This document shows positions 12,041 through 22,920 of a DNA stretch of 64,000 nt, piece after piece. The notes under the pieces were generated by a model. It did not search any database and was not told the origin of the DNA. It saw only the letters and a list, made by a program, of their open reading frames with translations. A program made the translations under genes and the position numbers. Source of the stretch: Sarcophilus harrisii. Its lineage: Eukaryota > Chordata > Mammalia > Dasyuromorphia > Dasyuridae. Position 1 is the stretch's first letter. Every line of letters starts with the position of its first letter. The stretch lies in contig NC_045427.1 of assembly GCF_902635505.1 (NCBI RefSeq), positions 510,773,665-510,837,664 on the forward strand. Direction: 5' to 3'.

Positions 12041-12260
12041 AGCTACAGCTAAGGGGCCCAGGCCTGAAGCACGCTCTCAGCTCTGCCCTGCTTATCAGCC
12101 GCAGCCTGGCCAGGGCGGAACTTCTGCTGGCACTTTGGCCCGGCAGCAGCACAGGGGTGGGGCTGGGTGTGGGCGCTCTGGGCTCCTGGGAGCCAAAGAT
12201 TCGCTTTTGCTTTTCAGGGTCCAGTGCGCTAGCAGGATAGCAGCCAACAGGCCCAACAGC
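12041..12260. promoter_or_regulatory. GC-rich non-repeat patch, candidate regulatory element
   Basis: 129 of the 200 bases at 12041-12240 are G or C, in a window that is mostly AT-rich. Seven CpGs are present, but observed/expected is only about one third, so this is not a formal CpG island. The minus strand reads CGGGCCAAAGTGCCA at 12128-12142, close to the HNF4 consensus GGGTCAAAGTCCA. HNF4A is an established activator of LIPC. Use as an intronic enhancer is inference. Confidence 0.3.
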
Positions 12261-12434
12261 TGCAGTTTTCAGACTGCCTTCTTCTACAGTTTTGACTTTT
12301 AAATAATATTCTTCTAGAAACATACTTCACAGCACAAGTACAAAAGGACCGTTTTTACAAACATTCAAATAGGTCAAACAGAAAACATTAACAGAAAAAC
12401 AATCAGACTAAATATAACAGACTAAAATAATCCA

Positions 12435-12535
12435 TGAGAGAAAGAAAGAGACAGAAAGACAGAGGAGAGACAGAGACAGAGAGAAAGGGGGAAGGAAGAG
12501 AGGGGGAGGGAAGAACAGAGGGAAAGAGGAAAAAG
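12435..12535. repeat. GA-rich purine tract
   Basis: About 100 bases of gaga/gaaag/ggag units, almost entirely purine. Confidence 0.85.
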
Positions 12536-12689
12536 ATATAGAAAAGCAGATGATCTTGCCAGAACTAAGAAATAAATGTTCTTCTCACCAAAAGACATTA
12601 TAAAACTTGACTGGCATAGAGTGAGGATTTCTTTTGATAAAAAAGTAAATTATTTGTGACCTTCTTTATATTCTCTATAGTCCAGCCAC

Positions 12690-12985
12690 ACTCCTATTCT
12701 CAGTACATGTCTCCATTTCTGGTCTTAATGCCTTTGGCTTGGCTGTCCCCCACGGCTAAAATGTTCTATATACTTACCTCCAAATCTTTTTCCTGGCTAC
12801 CTGTGAGACTCAATTCAAATGCTATCTAGCTTCCTCTATTTAATCTTGTCTCTCAAATTGAAATATAAGCTCCTTGAGAAGAGGGTTTTACATTTCTTTG
12901 TATTAAAGCCCTTAGTGGTACATACATACATAGCTTTACTGGTAATTAGCCCCTGATAAATGCTTCTAGATTGATTCAATCATTT
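12690..12985 (+). repeat. L2 3'-end fragment
   Basis: The order is 'tcaattcaaatgctatct', 'aaatataagctccttgagaa', 'cctgataaatgcttctagat'. Confidence 0.75.
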
Positions 12986-13009
12986 ATGACCCTATCAGAT
13001 CAAGTTAAG

Positions 13010-13740
13010 TTAGGCTCAATCCCAAATTGAGGTGTTTCAAGTGGACTGAACAGTTTCAGAATTTTTTCTAATTTCTCATTGCTTTCTGTCAGACAAAGAT
13101 TTTGAAAGATGACACACTTTATAATATGAATTTGCAATTTAGCTCATTAATAAGACTGCTTTCAGAAAAACATTTTTAACCTAACCTAATTCCATACTCT
13201 TGCTCCCAAGAACAAATTTTAAAAAAAACTACCTTTAGAGCCTCAAACCTTTCAGAGTTCTTTGAAGATCAGAAACCAACAATTGTATTAGAATGGATGC
13301 TATTTACTCAGCTACTCCAAATAATTTTTTAAGCCAGCATTGGCTCTACACACCCCCAAGTGCAGCTCACAGCACATGTGGGCCTGATTCATGTTTTCTA
13401 AGCAAATGTCTGTGAAAACAAACATATCAATGAACAATAAGGCTGAATTATTTGAAAAGCAAAACAAAAAACAAGATGAAGAAAATAACAAAATGAGGAG
13501 AAGTAAGACGACAAGGGGCAGGAAAATAGAATATTAAAAACCAATTAAAATTAGCATTTGTCTATTTCTCTCCAAATGGTGAGTTTACCTGATAAATAAA
13601 GTAATTTCAAAGTAGCATTCAAGAAAACAACATTTAAAAAAAAAAAAACTGTGCTTCCCAGAAATCTGTATAGATTTGGAACAGTGTGTCTAATAGGTAG
13701 ACTGAAGGGGTAGATAGAGAATTGGAACCTATTCAAACTC
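13010..13740. other. Intronic sequence, nothing recognised
   Basis: AT-rich and apparently unique. No coding or RNA signal is visible. Confidence 0.5.
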
Positions 13741-13744
13741 AACT

Positions 13745-14010
13745 CAAGGGATATTTCCTGTAAGAGATATTTCCTGATGCCCCCAATTGTTAGCATTGTT
13801 CTCCAAGTCCAGAAATTTCCTTGCTTTAATTTTGTGATTATTTATCTGTATGCATGTTGTTACATACACACACACACAAACACATACCTTTACCTCTATG
13901 GAATACAAATACACACAGTACATGAACTAGTTTAGGTACTGTTTCAACCTTTGTGTTTCACATGCTTGGCAGAGTGGATGCTTACTAAATATTTGTTTAT
14001 TGTTGACTTA
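13745..14010 (+). repeat. L2 fragment with internal AC run
   Basis: 'ttcctgatgcccccaattgttagca' and 'tgtgattatttatctgtatg' are L2 3'-body motifs. It ends 'cttactaaatatttgtttattg', with an AC run at 13861-13887. Confidence 0.65.
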
Positions 14011-14039
14011 TTAACAACATGCTCTTCCCCACCTAACCC

Positions 14040-14150
14040 ACAACCAGCAAAAGTTGAAGCAGAGACTGTTTAACATTTTTGTCTTGTATCCCCAAAGATT
14101 AACAAAGTACCTGCACATGCTAGGTACTTAATAAATGCTCATTGGACTCT
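14040..14150 (+). repeat. L2 3'-end fragment
   Basis: 'ttgtatccccaaag...gctaggtacttaataaatgctcattgga'. Confidence 0.7.
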
Positions 14151-14175
14151 ATTAGAAAAAAAAAGAGGGGGGCCA

Positions 14176-14412
14176 TATTGAAGTCAAGAAGACGTGGGTT
14201 GGAATTTTTATCCTGCTTCTTACAATTAATATATAATTCTGGAGAAAAAAAAATCACTTAGCTCTTTTGACCTTTGATTTTCTCATTTGTAAAACAGAGA
14301 AAATCCATTCTTGTTATTCCTACCTCACAGGACCATTGTGAGGATCAAAAGGAATGATATATGTCAGGCATTTGGTACACTTTAAAGCTCCATATAAATA
14401 TCAATTATTATT
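14176..14412 (+). repeat. MIR
   Basis: 'aaatcacttagctctttt', 'ctcatttgtaaaac' and 'cctacctcacaggaccattgtgaggatcaaa' occur in order. Confidence 0.78.
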
Positions 14413-14519
14413 AATCCGCAAGGTTTATCTCTCCTTTGGAATGGCTTAACTCTCTGGGTACTAGCCCATACCATATGGAACCACATTTTTCTTGGGCATG
14501 GGATGAGTGCTTTCTTTAC

Positions 14520-14700
14520 TGAAATTCTGAAGACATTTTGCTCACATGTAAACAAACATTTTCTTTGTCTTTGCCAGTTTAGTACAGCCTGGGAAGTTGT
14601 GATGCTGAATTAGTAACATCTCAATCACTTCTCTGACAATCTGGCGACAGGCCAGGATATGATGAATATGACAATCAGATGTTGCTACAAGAAATGAGGA
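14520..14700. promoter_or_regulatory. Non-repeat island with forkhead motif
   Basis: Between a MIR and a CORE-SINE lies unique-looking DNA with a forkhead consensus TGTAAACAAACA (about 14547-14558), followed by TTTGTCTTTGCC, a weak nuclear-receptor-like repeat. Forkhead (FOXA) sites are common in liver enhancers. The function is inference. Confidence 0.2.
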
Positions 14701-14815
14701 TGAGGGGAGAATAATAATAACATGTTAAAGTGGCACAGTAATATTTGTGAGGCCTCAAATTTTCATAGAATCTCGACTTACTTTTTCATTTCCTTTTCAT
14801 ATATTTTAAGAATAG

Positions 14816-15080
14816 CCAAGGCAGTTAGGTGCCTAGGACAGCACTTAGCATGAAGTCACAAAAGAGCTGAATTCAAATTTGGCCTCAGATCCTAAAAAGC
14901 TGTATAACCCTGGGCAAATCATTTAGCCTCCCTGCCTCAGTTTTCTCAGTTGTAAAATGAGGAGGAAAATTGTACCTACCTCTAAATACTGGTTTGAGTC
15001 TCAGATGAGACAATATTTATAAAGCACTTAGTGCAGTAGTGGTACACGGTAGATGCTTAATAAATGCCTGTTCCTTCTCC
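14816..15080 (+). mobile_element. CORE-SINE/MIR with MIR-type tail
   Basis: The sequence starts 'aggcagttaggtgcctagga'. The core reads 'tgggcaaatcatttagcc' and the tail 'gatgagacaatatttataaagcacttag...taataaatg'. Confidence 0.75.
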
Positions 15081-15559
15081 TTATTTTATAATTAGACAAT
15101 GCACTCATTGACAATAGTAACTGTGACTGTCTCTGAATCCACTGTCTCCTCTATGCCTAGCACAGTGTTTCTCATATAGGAAATAATTAATAATGTTGTC
15201 AATTGAATATGTTTGCCTAATTAAGCAAGTGTTAGCAAGTTAAACAAGTTAGCAAGATCCACAGAGGGGAAGACCCTCAGTGGTTCACTGTTATTTCATT
15301 ACATTGAATTCAAGGCCTTTCTTATCTCTAACTAAAATCTTACACCAAAAAATAGCTTTGAACTAAGAAATAAACCAAAGAGGTCTCTAAACAGCAAATA
15401 GTTATCCCAAAACCCACGCACTTAATCTATAAGAAAGGGCAGAATAACAATCAGGTCTTTGACTTCAAAGTCAATGGTAAAGAGACACAATAGAAAGGGA
15501 ATTAAAAGTAACTCTTATGACAAAGTGAAAATACAGAAGGATGAAATAAGTAGAGGAGT

Positions 15560-15650
15560 CTGGATCTTTCCAGTGTTTAGCACTGACTTTGCTAGCTTAG
15601 CTGAGCACACAGTAGGTGCTTAATAAATGTTTGACTGAAGGGCAAAATGC
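15560..15650 (+). repeat. L2 3'-terminal fragment
   Basis: 'gcacacagtaggtgcttaataaatgtttgactga'. Confidence 0.65.
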
Positions 15651-15659
15651 TAGTAGCAG

Positions 15660-16080
15660 TTGATCACAGATTCAGGGGAAAGAGCCAGACGTGAAGACAG
15701 AGAGCAAAACAGGGAATAAATGTTAGGGTTAACATCATCTGACATAAGCATGCCTCAGAGAATGTGGCAGTTCTCAAAATGTATTATCAAGATAGCTCTG
15801 TCCCTGCTCTTGTGTTTCTTATTTATTAATAGGTAGCTCATAGCCCAGACCAGGATATAAGATATCTTAGAGACAAATACAATACACATAAGGGAAGTCA
15901 AATACAAATGAATGGGAAAAGCCATACTAAAATACTAGATTTGCAGCCATATTCTGCTATAGTTACATTCAACAATTAAATGCAAGATATTTTATTTATT
16001 TATTTATATAAATTTTATTTACTAAATTAATACACAAACCTTGGGAATACAAAAAGCTAAGGAAAAAAAAAAAAAAGAAA
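15660..16080. other. Intronic sequence, nothing recognised
   Basis: Unique-looking AT-rich DNA with a TTTA run at about 15988-16020 and an A run at 16062. Confidence 0.5.
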
Positions 16081-16084
16081 AACC

Positions 16085-17560
16085 AGTCTGACTTCATAGA
16101 GGTCACAGTATAATAGGTAAGAAAATAGGCAAACTATGTATAATTAAGATATAAGTGGTAAATAGGGAATAATATCAGAATGAAGGTACTTACTTCTCTT
16201 ATAGAAGGTAAGATTTTAGTTGTGACTCAAGGAAATCCAGAAAAGCCAGAAGATAGAGAGGGGGGAGGGATAACATTCCATGTATGAGGGACAGCTGGAA
16301 ATCTATCTGGTATAAGGAACAGTAAGAAGGTCATTTTCCCTAGATTATAAAGTATATGGGGAGAGGGGAGCAGGAAAGTAAAAACTCTGGGAAAGAAGAG
16401 AAGGAGCCAGGTTCTAAAAGATATAAAGACCAGAATATTTTATATTTGATCCTGGAGGTAATGGGGAGCCACTGTAGTTTACTGAGTAAGGGAGCTCAGA
16501 GTTAAGCGCTAGGAAAATCACTTTGAAAGCCAAGTTTAAGCTAGACTATAGTGGAGAGAGATTTTTTTTTTAAATTTTTATTTATTTATTTATTTTTTAT
16601 TTAATAGCCTTTTATTTACAGGATATATACATGGGTAACTTTACAGCATTAACAATTGGCAAACCTCTTGTTCCAATTTTTCACCTCTTACCCCCCCCCC
16701 ACCTCCTCCCCTAGATGCCAGGATGACCAGTAGATGTTAAATATATTAAAATATAAATTAGATACACAATATGTATACATGACCAAAACGTAATTTTGCT
16801 GTACAAAAAGAATCAGACTCTGAAATATTGTGCAATTAGCTTGTGAAGGAAATCAAAAATGCAGGTGTGCATAAATATAGGGATTGAGAATTCAATGTAG
16901 TGGTTTTTAGTCATCTCCCAGAGTTCTTTTTCTGGGCATAGCTAGTTCAGTTCATTACTGCTCCATTAGAAATGATTTGGTTGATCTCGTTGCTGAGGAT
17001 GCTGAGGTCCATCAGAACTGGTCATCATATAGTATTGTTGTTGAAGCATATAATGATCTCCTGGTCCTGCTCATTTCACTCAGCATCAGTTCGTGTAAGT
17101 CTCTCCAGGCCTTTCTGAAATCATCCTGTTGGTCATTTCTTACAGAACAATAATATTCCATAATATTCATATACCACAATTTATTCAGCCATTCTCCAAT
17201 TGATGGACATCCATTCAGTTTCCAGTTTTTAGCCACTACAAAAAGGGCTGCCACAAACATTCGTGCACATACAGGTCCCTTTCCCTTCTTTATAATCTCT
17301 TTGGGATATAATCCCAGTAGTAACACTGCTGGATCAAAGGGTATGCACAGTTTGATAATTTTTTGAGCATAGTTCCAAACTACTCGTGGAGAGAGATTTG
17401 TGTCAAGGAGATCAACAGCAAGCTATTGCAATAGTCCAGGTAAGTGGTAGTAAGAGCCTGTTCCAGAGTGGTGGCAATGTCAGAATAGAAAAGAGGAAAC
17501 ATATTTTAAAATTGCAAAAATGGAATCAAAGGGATTTGACAATAGTTTAGATGTGGAAGT
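16085..17560 (+). repeat. Long unnamed mammalian-type repeat, copy 2 (split by L1)
   Basis: The order is 'gtgactcaaggaaatccaga', 'tatttgatcctggaggtaat', 'ggggagccactgtagtttactga', then after the L1 'gctattgcaatagtccaggt' and 'gtggtggcaatgtcag'. It is split at 16564/17386 by an antisense L1. It is the same family as 10540 and 43470. Confidence 0.7.
16551..17399 (-). mobile_element. 5'-truncated L1 with 14-bp target duplication
   Basis: The insert 16565-17385 is flanked by gtggagagagattt at 16551-16564 and 17386-17399 (perfect). It starts with poly-T and 3' UTR ('cccctagatgccaggatgac') and continues into the ORF2 C-terminus on the minus strand. The open frame of 104 codons at 17326-17012 contains KGPVCARMFVAALFVVAKNW and WLNKLWYMNIMEYYCSVRND, matching the C-terminal part of L1 ORF2p in human (TRMFIAALFTIAK..., WHIYTMEYYAAIKND). 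The intact frame and perfect duplication point to a relatively recent insertion. Confidence 0.92.
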
Positions 17561-17599
17561 AGGATGGTAAGAGAAGTAAGGGGAAGAAGATTCTTAGGA

Positions 17600-18810
17600 T
17601 GGGAACCTGGAGGATTAAGAAGGTAGTGGTCCCTCAAATATAATTGGAAGGTTTGGAGGAGGGGATGGTTTAGGGGGAGAGAGAAGTCCTTTATCAGCTC
17701 ATTATTTTTCTTATGGAACAACTTGCCTTGTAACAAGTGTATCAAGATCAAAAAATAAACCCATTTCTGTAGTAGCCACAGGAAAGTCTAGCAAGAGAAA
17801 GTCTCCCGTACATTTGTCAGAGATATAGGCAACAGTCAGTGCCTTCTTACGCCCCTAGTTTAACTGTCCTACTTTCTTAGTTGTGATAGCAGTGGGCAAG
17901 GGATTATTTAGGCAAGTCTGGTTTGCAAAACCTTTCACATACATTACAATCTGGAGCCCCAAAGCCAAAGGTTGAAAAAGGGCTTAAATTCTGGAACCTC
18001 TTGTGATTTGATCCCTTGCCCCAATGGAAGGAAAGCACAGGTAGAAGGAGACAGAATAACTGATGAATTTCTTTAAGTATGGCCCCTAACATTAAAGGAA
18101 ACCTTGTATTTAACCTTGTCTAACCCACTAACAATTGGTGCCTTCAAAAGTGTTTTTGGCTTCCTGATCCTAAATTAGTGCGATTGTTAAGAGATTTCTA
18201 TTTCTCTGTCTACTTCAGTAAAACTACCTAGTCCAAAACAGCTATAAGCTATTACTTCCTAGGAGCAATTAAACTTGGAGACATTTCTCTGAGTCAAAGA
18301 TTCAGTGGGAACAAATATCTCTTTGAATGTTTTCTATATGGATATGACCAATGGTTGTTTGCAAGCTATCTATAAATCTGGTGACTAATGTGACTAAGAA
18401 TAAAGGTTTATCTCTGTTTCTTAAAATCCTGGACCTGACCAGCATACTACGGGAACAGGCCCAAGTGCGGGGGTGTCCAGGTACCACAGGTGAGATCATC
18501 ATAGCAGGTCAGAACTAGATTAACAATACAAACTCAAGGTTTTGTACAAAGTCAGGAGCTAAGGCATGGTTACTGGTTATCACTTACAGTGCACAAGCAG
18601 GAAGAATCATGTTCTTCCAACCTTTCTTTAAAGGACCCATCTAACATCACACTATTTCCTTTTATTTCTGAAAAGGAAGCAAATTAGTGATGTGACATAT
18701 AAAAAATTAGAGAGACATAGTTCCTGGGTAACTAATCATTTTATTAATCATGGTAGTACATGATTAATAAAAGTGCTAAGTGACACTCTCCGTGTTAAAG
18801 ACCCCCCCAT
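17600..18810. other. Intronic sequence with a perfect palindrome
   Basis: I recognise no repeat or gene. The notable feature is the inverted repeat at 18739-18772. Confidence 0.5.
18739..18772. repeat. 14-bp perfect inverted repeat
   Basis: ttttattaatcatg (18739-18752) and catgattaataaaa (18759-18772) are exact reverse complements with a 6-base spacer. It could be a remnant of a palindromic MITE or a homeodomain-type site pair; I cannot tell which. Confidence 0.8.
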
Positions 18811-18814
18811 AGAA

Positions 18815-18905
18815 CCCACTGATTCTGCTTACTTCACTCAGCATTGGTTCATACAAGTCTTGCCATGTTTCATTCCTTTTCAATGCCAAGTAACATTCAA
18901 AAAAT
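18815..18905 (-). mobile_element. L1 ORF2 C-terminal fragment
   Basis: 'tgcttacttcactcagcatt' and 'catacaagtcttgccatgtttc' match the antisense of the marsupial L1 ORF2 end seen at about 17070. Confidence 0.65.
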
Positions 18906-19374
18906 AATTCCTCTACCCAAATTTCGGTGATGAAAGTGTTAAGCCTTGAAGCAATACCTAATGAGATGACAACACTGTTTATACCGATTTCCAGTTACAG
19001 GAAACTGAAACTTGTCCAAAAACCTATTCTCATCCTTTATGCCTGATATTCTCCTTTCTAACACTTCTGCAGCCGATACTAGGAAAAGAAGGTTTTCTGT
19101 TCAGAAAAACCATAAACCACTGCTGCCCAGGTTGGGTTAGTTCTCTTACTTTCCACTAACCAAAACATCTTCACAGGACTAGACTGTTTGGCATAAACCA
19201 CAATATTCACAGTTCTCCTTTTAGAGAACCACAAAAGCATAAATAATACTCCCAAGAATGCTGATAGTTCAGGAGGGCATCCCTGGGTCAGGACAGGGAA
19301 GTTGGCAGTTGCTCCTATTTCCTTTTCTGATAAATAGAAATGTAGCTGCCCTTTAATTACCAAACATCGGACTC

Positions 19375-19760
19375 AGCAGAGACCTCGGGGATTATCCAGA
19401 CCAGGGAGTTCTTAACTACTTTTTTTTTTTTGTAATGGGCTCATTTGGCAGGCTGGTAAAGTCTATGGAACCCTAAAACGCTTCTAAATGCATAAAATAA
19501 AATCTATAGAATTCCAAAGAAAAATAATTACAATGAACTAGTTACCAAAAAAAATTTTTTTTTGCTAAGTTCACAATCTAAAACAAGTTCACAGAACTCA
19601 GGTTAAAAACTTAATCTGGTCCAACTACCTCATTATATATAAGTGGAAACTGAAGCTCAGAGAAAGGAAGAATCTATAGTGCTAGTGAGAATTTTACAAA
19701 CTAGGACTTTTTTTTCTGAAATCTGAAACCAGAATTTTGAGCCACTGAACTCCCAATTTC
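19375..19760 (-). repeat. MIR split by an ancient terminal-inverted repeat element
   Basis: MIR start 'gacctcggggattatccaga' (19380-19400) continues at about 19614 with 'aatctggtccaactacctca' and 'aagtggaaactgaagctcag'. The gap holds the element at 19404-19613. Confidence 0.65.
19404..19613 (+). mobile_element. Ancient interspersed element with inverted ends, copy 1
   Basis: The ends are 'gggagttcttaac' and 'ggttaaaaactt', with internal 'ctaaatgcataaaataaaat'. Related copies lie at 32704 and, in reverse, at 57608. This looks like an old non-autonomous DNA element; I cannot give the family name. Confidence 0.5.
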
Positions 19761-20340
19761 TTTATGGTGGCTCCTTCTAATAGTGTCTCTGGCTCCCAGT
19801 ACAAAAAGCTTTTCAGCTAAGTTTGTTTCATTAGTTACACTTCCTCCTTTAATGTATCCAGACTTACTACTGTGTTTTCATAAGCATTTTATCTCCTTTG
19901 CAGAGAAAGGCAGAACACACCCAAATTTGTTAATCCATTTCCTGTAAATTTCTCTGTATGAAAGTCCATCGTAAAGTTAAGTCATGGAGTCCACTAAGGA
20001 TTTTCAGAGCACTTTGTTCTATGATACAAAGTCATATTTGAGAACCCAAGATACCTAATGGTGGAACCTAAAAGAAATCAGGTTGTGGATCTTAATGAAA
20101 TTCAGTGCTACCAGTTTCTATTTGCTTGAAAAACAAAGAAAAGGGTATCCAGGAAGGAATAAAAAGTGGGTATTTTCCTAGCCATTCCTCTCTGACTATT
20201 GGACTATGAGCTAGGAAACTGGGTTTTAATCTGATTCTAGACAAGTCTGAGAATTAATCATTCTGTGCCTCAGCTTTCTCAATCTTATGCCTTGATTCTT
20301 CTTCAATGGACCTGTAATTTCATCAATGTGGACTCACAGA

Positions 20341-20500
20341 TTTAGAATTGGCAAGGAGCTAAAAGATTGCTTCATCTACCTCTCTACATAGAAAGGAACC
20401 ACTATCCAGAGGGATTAAATGCAGGCCCAAGCTCACACAGTAAATAGTAGCATGAGAATTTGAAACTAAATCCTCCAAATCCAAATCCAAATCCAACGAA
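20341..20500 (-). repeat. MIR-like fragment
   Basis: 'ttagaattggcaaggagcta...cccaagctcacacagtaaatagtag' is an antisense MIR-like order. Confidence 0.55.
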
Positions 20501-20730
20501 CTTTCTCATCTTATGTGACACTTGTCTTTTGTCCTCTGACAAATCCTGCCCTGGGGGTCTATCCATCTTATTGGAGGCCTTCCTCTAGTTCACTTGAACT
20601 TGTGTGGATATTAATGAAACATACAGGCTGTCTGTGGTAACTTGGCACTTTCACTATATGACTGAGTTCCTTTTTTTTCCTAATCATTCATCATTCTGAT
20701 ACTTCCCCTGTAAAATTCTTTCAAATCTAA

Positions 20731-20807
20731 TAACTATGTTAGATTATATATTAGATTATATTATTATTTATTATGTTATATGCTATTATATATTATATTA
20801 TATATTC
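20731..20807. repeat. AT-rich low-complexity
   Basis: 'ttagattatatattagatta' and similar units. Confidence 0.8.
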
Positions 20808-21046
20808 TGGACAGCCAGATGGTTTGATGGACCAGGAATCAGGAAGGCTCATTTTCCTGAGTTCAGATCTGTTCTCTTACTTATTAGAAATATAACAACT
20901 CTGAGCAAGTTATTTAACCCTGTTTGCCCCAATTTCCTCATATGTAAAATGAGCTGGAGAAAGAAATGGCAAACCACTCCTGTATCTTTGCAAAAAAAAA
21001 CCCCAAATACGGTCACAAAAACTTGGACCCAACTGACAACAGCAAA
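20808..21046 (+). mobile_element. CORE-SINE (MAR1-like)
   Basis: 'gacagccagatggtttgatgg', 'gagcaagttatttaaccctg' and 'atgagctggagaaagaaatg' precede the tail 'ccccaaatacggtcacaaaa'. Confidence 0.85.
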
Positions 21047-21049
21047 TAG

Positions 21050-21870
21050 TCTAATCAGTTATGCTTACCCCATGCCTCTCTATCACCATTAGACAATTGG
21101 AAACTATAGTTCTTTGGAGGCTGTGGTATTACATGATGTGCAAACCATTCACTGAACAGGAGAAATATTAATGTCTTCCGAAGGCCGTGGCATTTCTTGA
21201 CTTGCAGCTATATAACATCAGAGGGGAAAAAGAATATTAATGTTAAAAATATGGACCTTTGTTTCAATGAGAAATCTGAGCTCTTTAAAAATGCCATATA
21301 AGTTTTCCAAAGGGTCTCTACAAACTTTTTGTAAACTTGTTTCTCCTAATCTTCCAGTATCAATGAGATTTTACTGCCCTTAGTTGCCATATCTTTCATT
21401 TGGCAAAATTAAGCTTTTGCTCACCAATGCAGTTTCTATGTTCTTTGAGGTTCATTGTGGAATTGATTTACATTAGTTTAGCTTCTTTAGGAAATGGTGA
21501 TAGTCTGTGTACATGTCTATTCACTTATTTATGTCCCATCTTTCAAAATCAACAGTTTGCTCAAATAGGTCAAATTGGAATCATACCAATTGCATGCCAT
21601 GTCACCTCATCTTAGTTCTTCCATCTAATTTGTTATTGAAGTTTATCTTAGTTATAATAAGTTGATTGCCTGACAGATAGTTGATGGAGAGATAATTCCT
21701 ACATAAGAAACCAGATGTTTCTCGTCAGACAATAATCACTTTCCATTTTTGTGGTATTATTTGGTGCTTCTCAAGTCCAGCATTCCCAGATTGCCTTCCT
21801 GAAGAAGGCAAATGCTGAAGAACAATCTGTATTCTATTATTATTATTCACAATAACACTGGATAATATTA
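21050..21870. other. Intronic sequence, nothing recognised
   Basis: Unique-looking. No supported features. Confidence 0.5.
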
Positions 21871-21874
21871 ATCA

Positions 21875-22160
21875 CTCAAGAGGCAACATGGCAAAGTGCA
21901 TAGAGAGCTGTCCTTGGAGCCAGAAAGGATGAGTTTAAGTCTTGTCTCTAACACACACTATGTTACCCTGTGCAGAACACATTGCTTGGTCTATAATAGG
22001 TGCTTAATGTTTGTTGATCTTAACTTTGGACAAATTACTTGCCCTGTCAGCACTCTTGGCAACTGTCTAAGATTGTAAATTGCAAAGAAGAGGCTAACCT
22101 AAATTGATAGTTTCCTCTATACAAAAGGTAGTTCTTCATTTCAGTGAAATCCCATACCTA
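21875..22160 (+). mobile_element. SINE with 'ctgtctaagattgtaaattg' type 3' end
   Basis: The head 'aacatggcaaagtgcataga' is followed by a core with an inserted 'ataataggtgcttaatgtttg'. The 3' part 'gattgtaaattgcaaagaag...agtttcctc' is shared with the copies at 9733 and about 30025. Confidence 0.6.
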
Positions 22161-22239
22161 TCCCTAATCCTAATAATAATTTGCTTTTATGTAGAACTTC
22201 TGGTTTATACTGACTATGTTTTCCTCACAAACATCCTTC

Positions 22240-22440
22240 TAAAATCTCAGTATTATCACTTAATAGTTGCATGACCTTGAGTAAAAGCCATTTAACTATT
22301 TTGAGGCTCAGGTATGTTATGAACTAGACAGTGCCAATATTATTTTAAAAAATCTTACACTAGTCAACCTCCCTGGACCTGTTTTTCCTCCTTTGCAAAG
22401 TGAGAGGGTCGGACTCGAGGGTTTCTGACTGTATGTACGC
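22240..22440 (+). repeat. MIR-like fragment
   Basis: 'atgaccttgagtaaaagccat', 'ctccctggacctg' and 'gggtcggactcgag'. Confidence 0.5.
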
Positions 22441-22513
22441 AAATAAAGAAAAAGAATAAATTTAGCTAAATGTCAATTTTGGTTCTTCCCTAACTTTCAT
22501 TAATGGTGAGCAT

Positions 22514-22667
22514 GCAAAATTTCTTAAACTGTGAGTTGCAAAATTATGGTTTATTATCAGCAAATGTTTAATTATATATTTATTTTATATACCCATATGT
22601 CCAGGAGCGTGTAAAAATTTCTTGGGTGAAAAGGGATCACAAGTGAAAAAAGTTTAAGAATTCCTGG
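22514..22667 (-). mobile_element. hAT-like MITE, second copy
   Basis: 'tttcttaaactgtgagttgc' to 'aagtgaaaaaagtttaagaa' is the reverse-oriented relative of the element at 9554, sharing 'ttattatcagcaaatgttta' and 'tatttattttatatacccat'. Confidence 0.65.
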
Positions 22668-22673
22668 TCTAGT

Positions 22674-22920
22674 GGAAAGAGATTTGATGTGGAGTTTGAG
22701 GACACAGGTTCAAATTGCAAATCCTAGCTTACCACTTACTCCCTGAATAATTTAGGGAAAGCTAAAACTTGAGTTCTCTGGACCTCAGTTTCTTCGCTTG
22801 TAAAATAAGGGGTGGAGGGGACTGGAATCATAAAACTTAAAGGTGGAAAACAACATCAAAGCTCCAAATATCATGATCCTATGTGGTGTCTATGACCCCT
22901 CTGACATTAAAATTCTATGT
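22674..22920 (+). repeat. MIR
   Basis: 'gacacaggttcaaattgcaa', 'ctctggacctcagtttcttc' and 'gcttgtaaaataagg' in order. Confidence 0.7.

Noticed and set aside
12041-12260. CpG island call
   Set aside because: Observed/expected CpG is only about 0.34 by my count, below the usual 0.6 threshold, and the patch is only about 200 bp long.
12015-12323. 102-codon minus-strand open frame in the GC-rich patch
   Set aside because: Its length is expected in GC-rich DNA with few stop codons. It has no domain-like pattern, no splice-site support and no homology that I recognise.
17012-17326. 104-codon minus-strand frame as a host gene
   Set aside because: It is the C-terminal part of L1 ORF2 inside a 5'-truncated insertion, with no start codon or promoter of its own.
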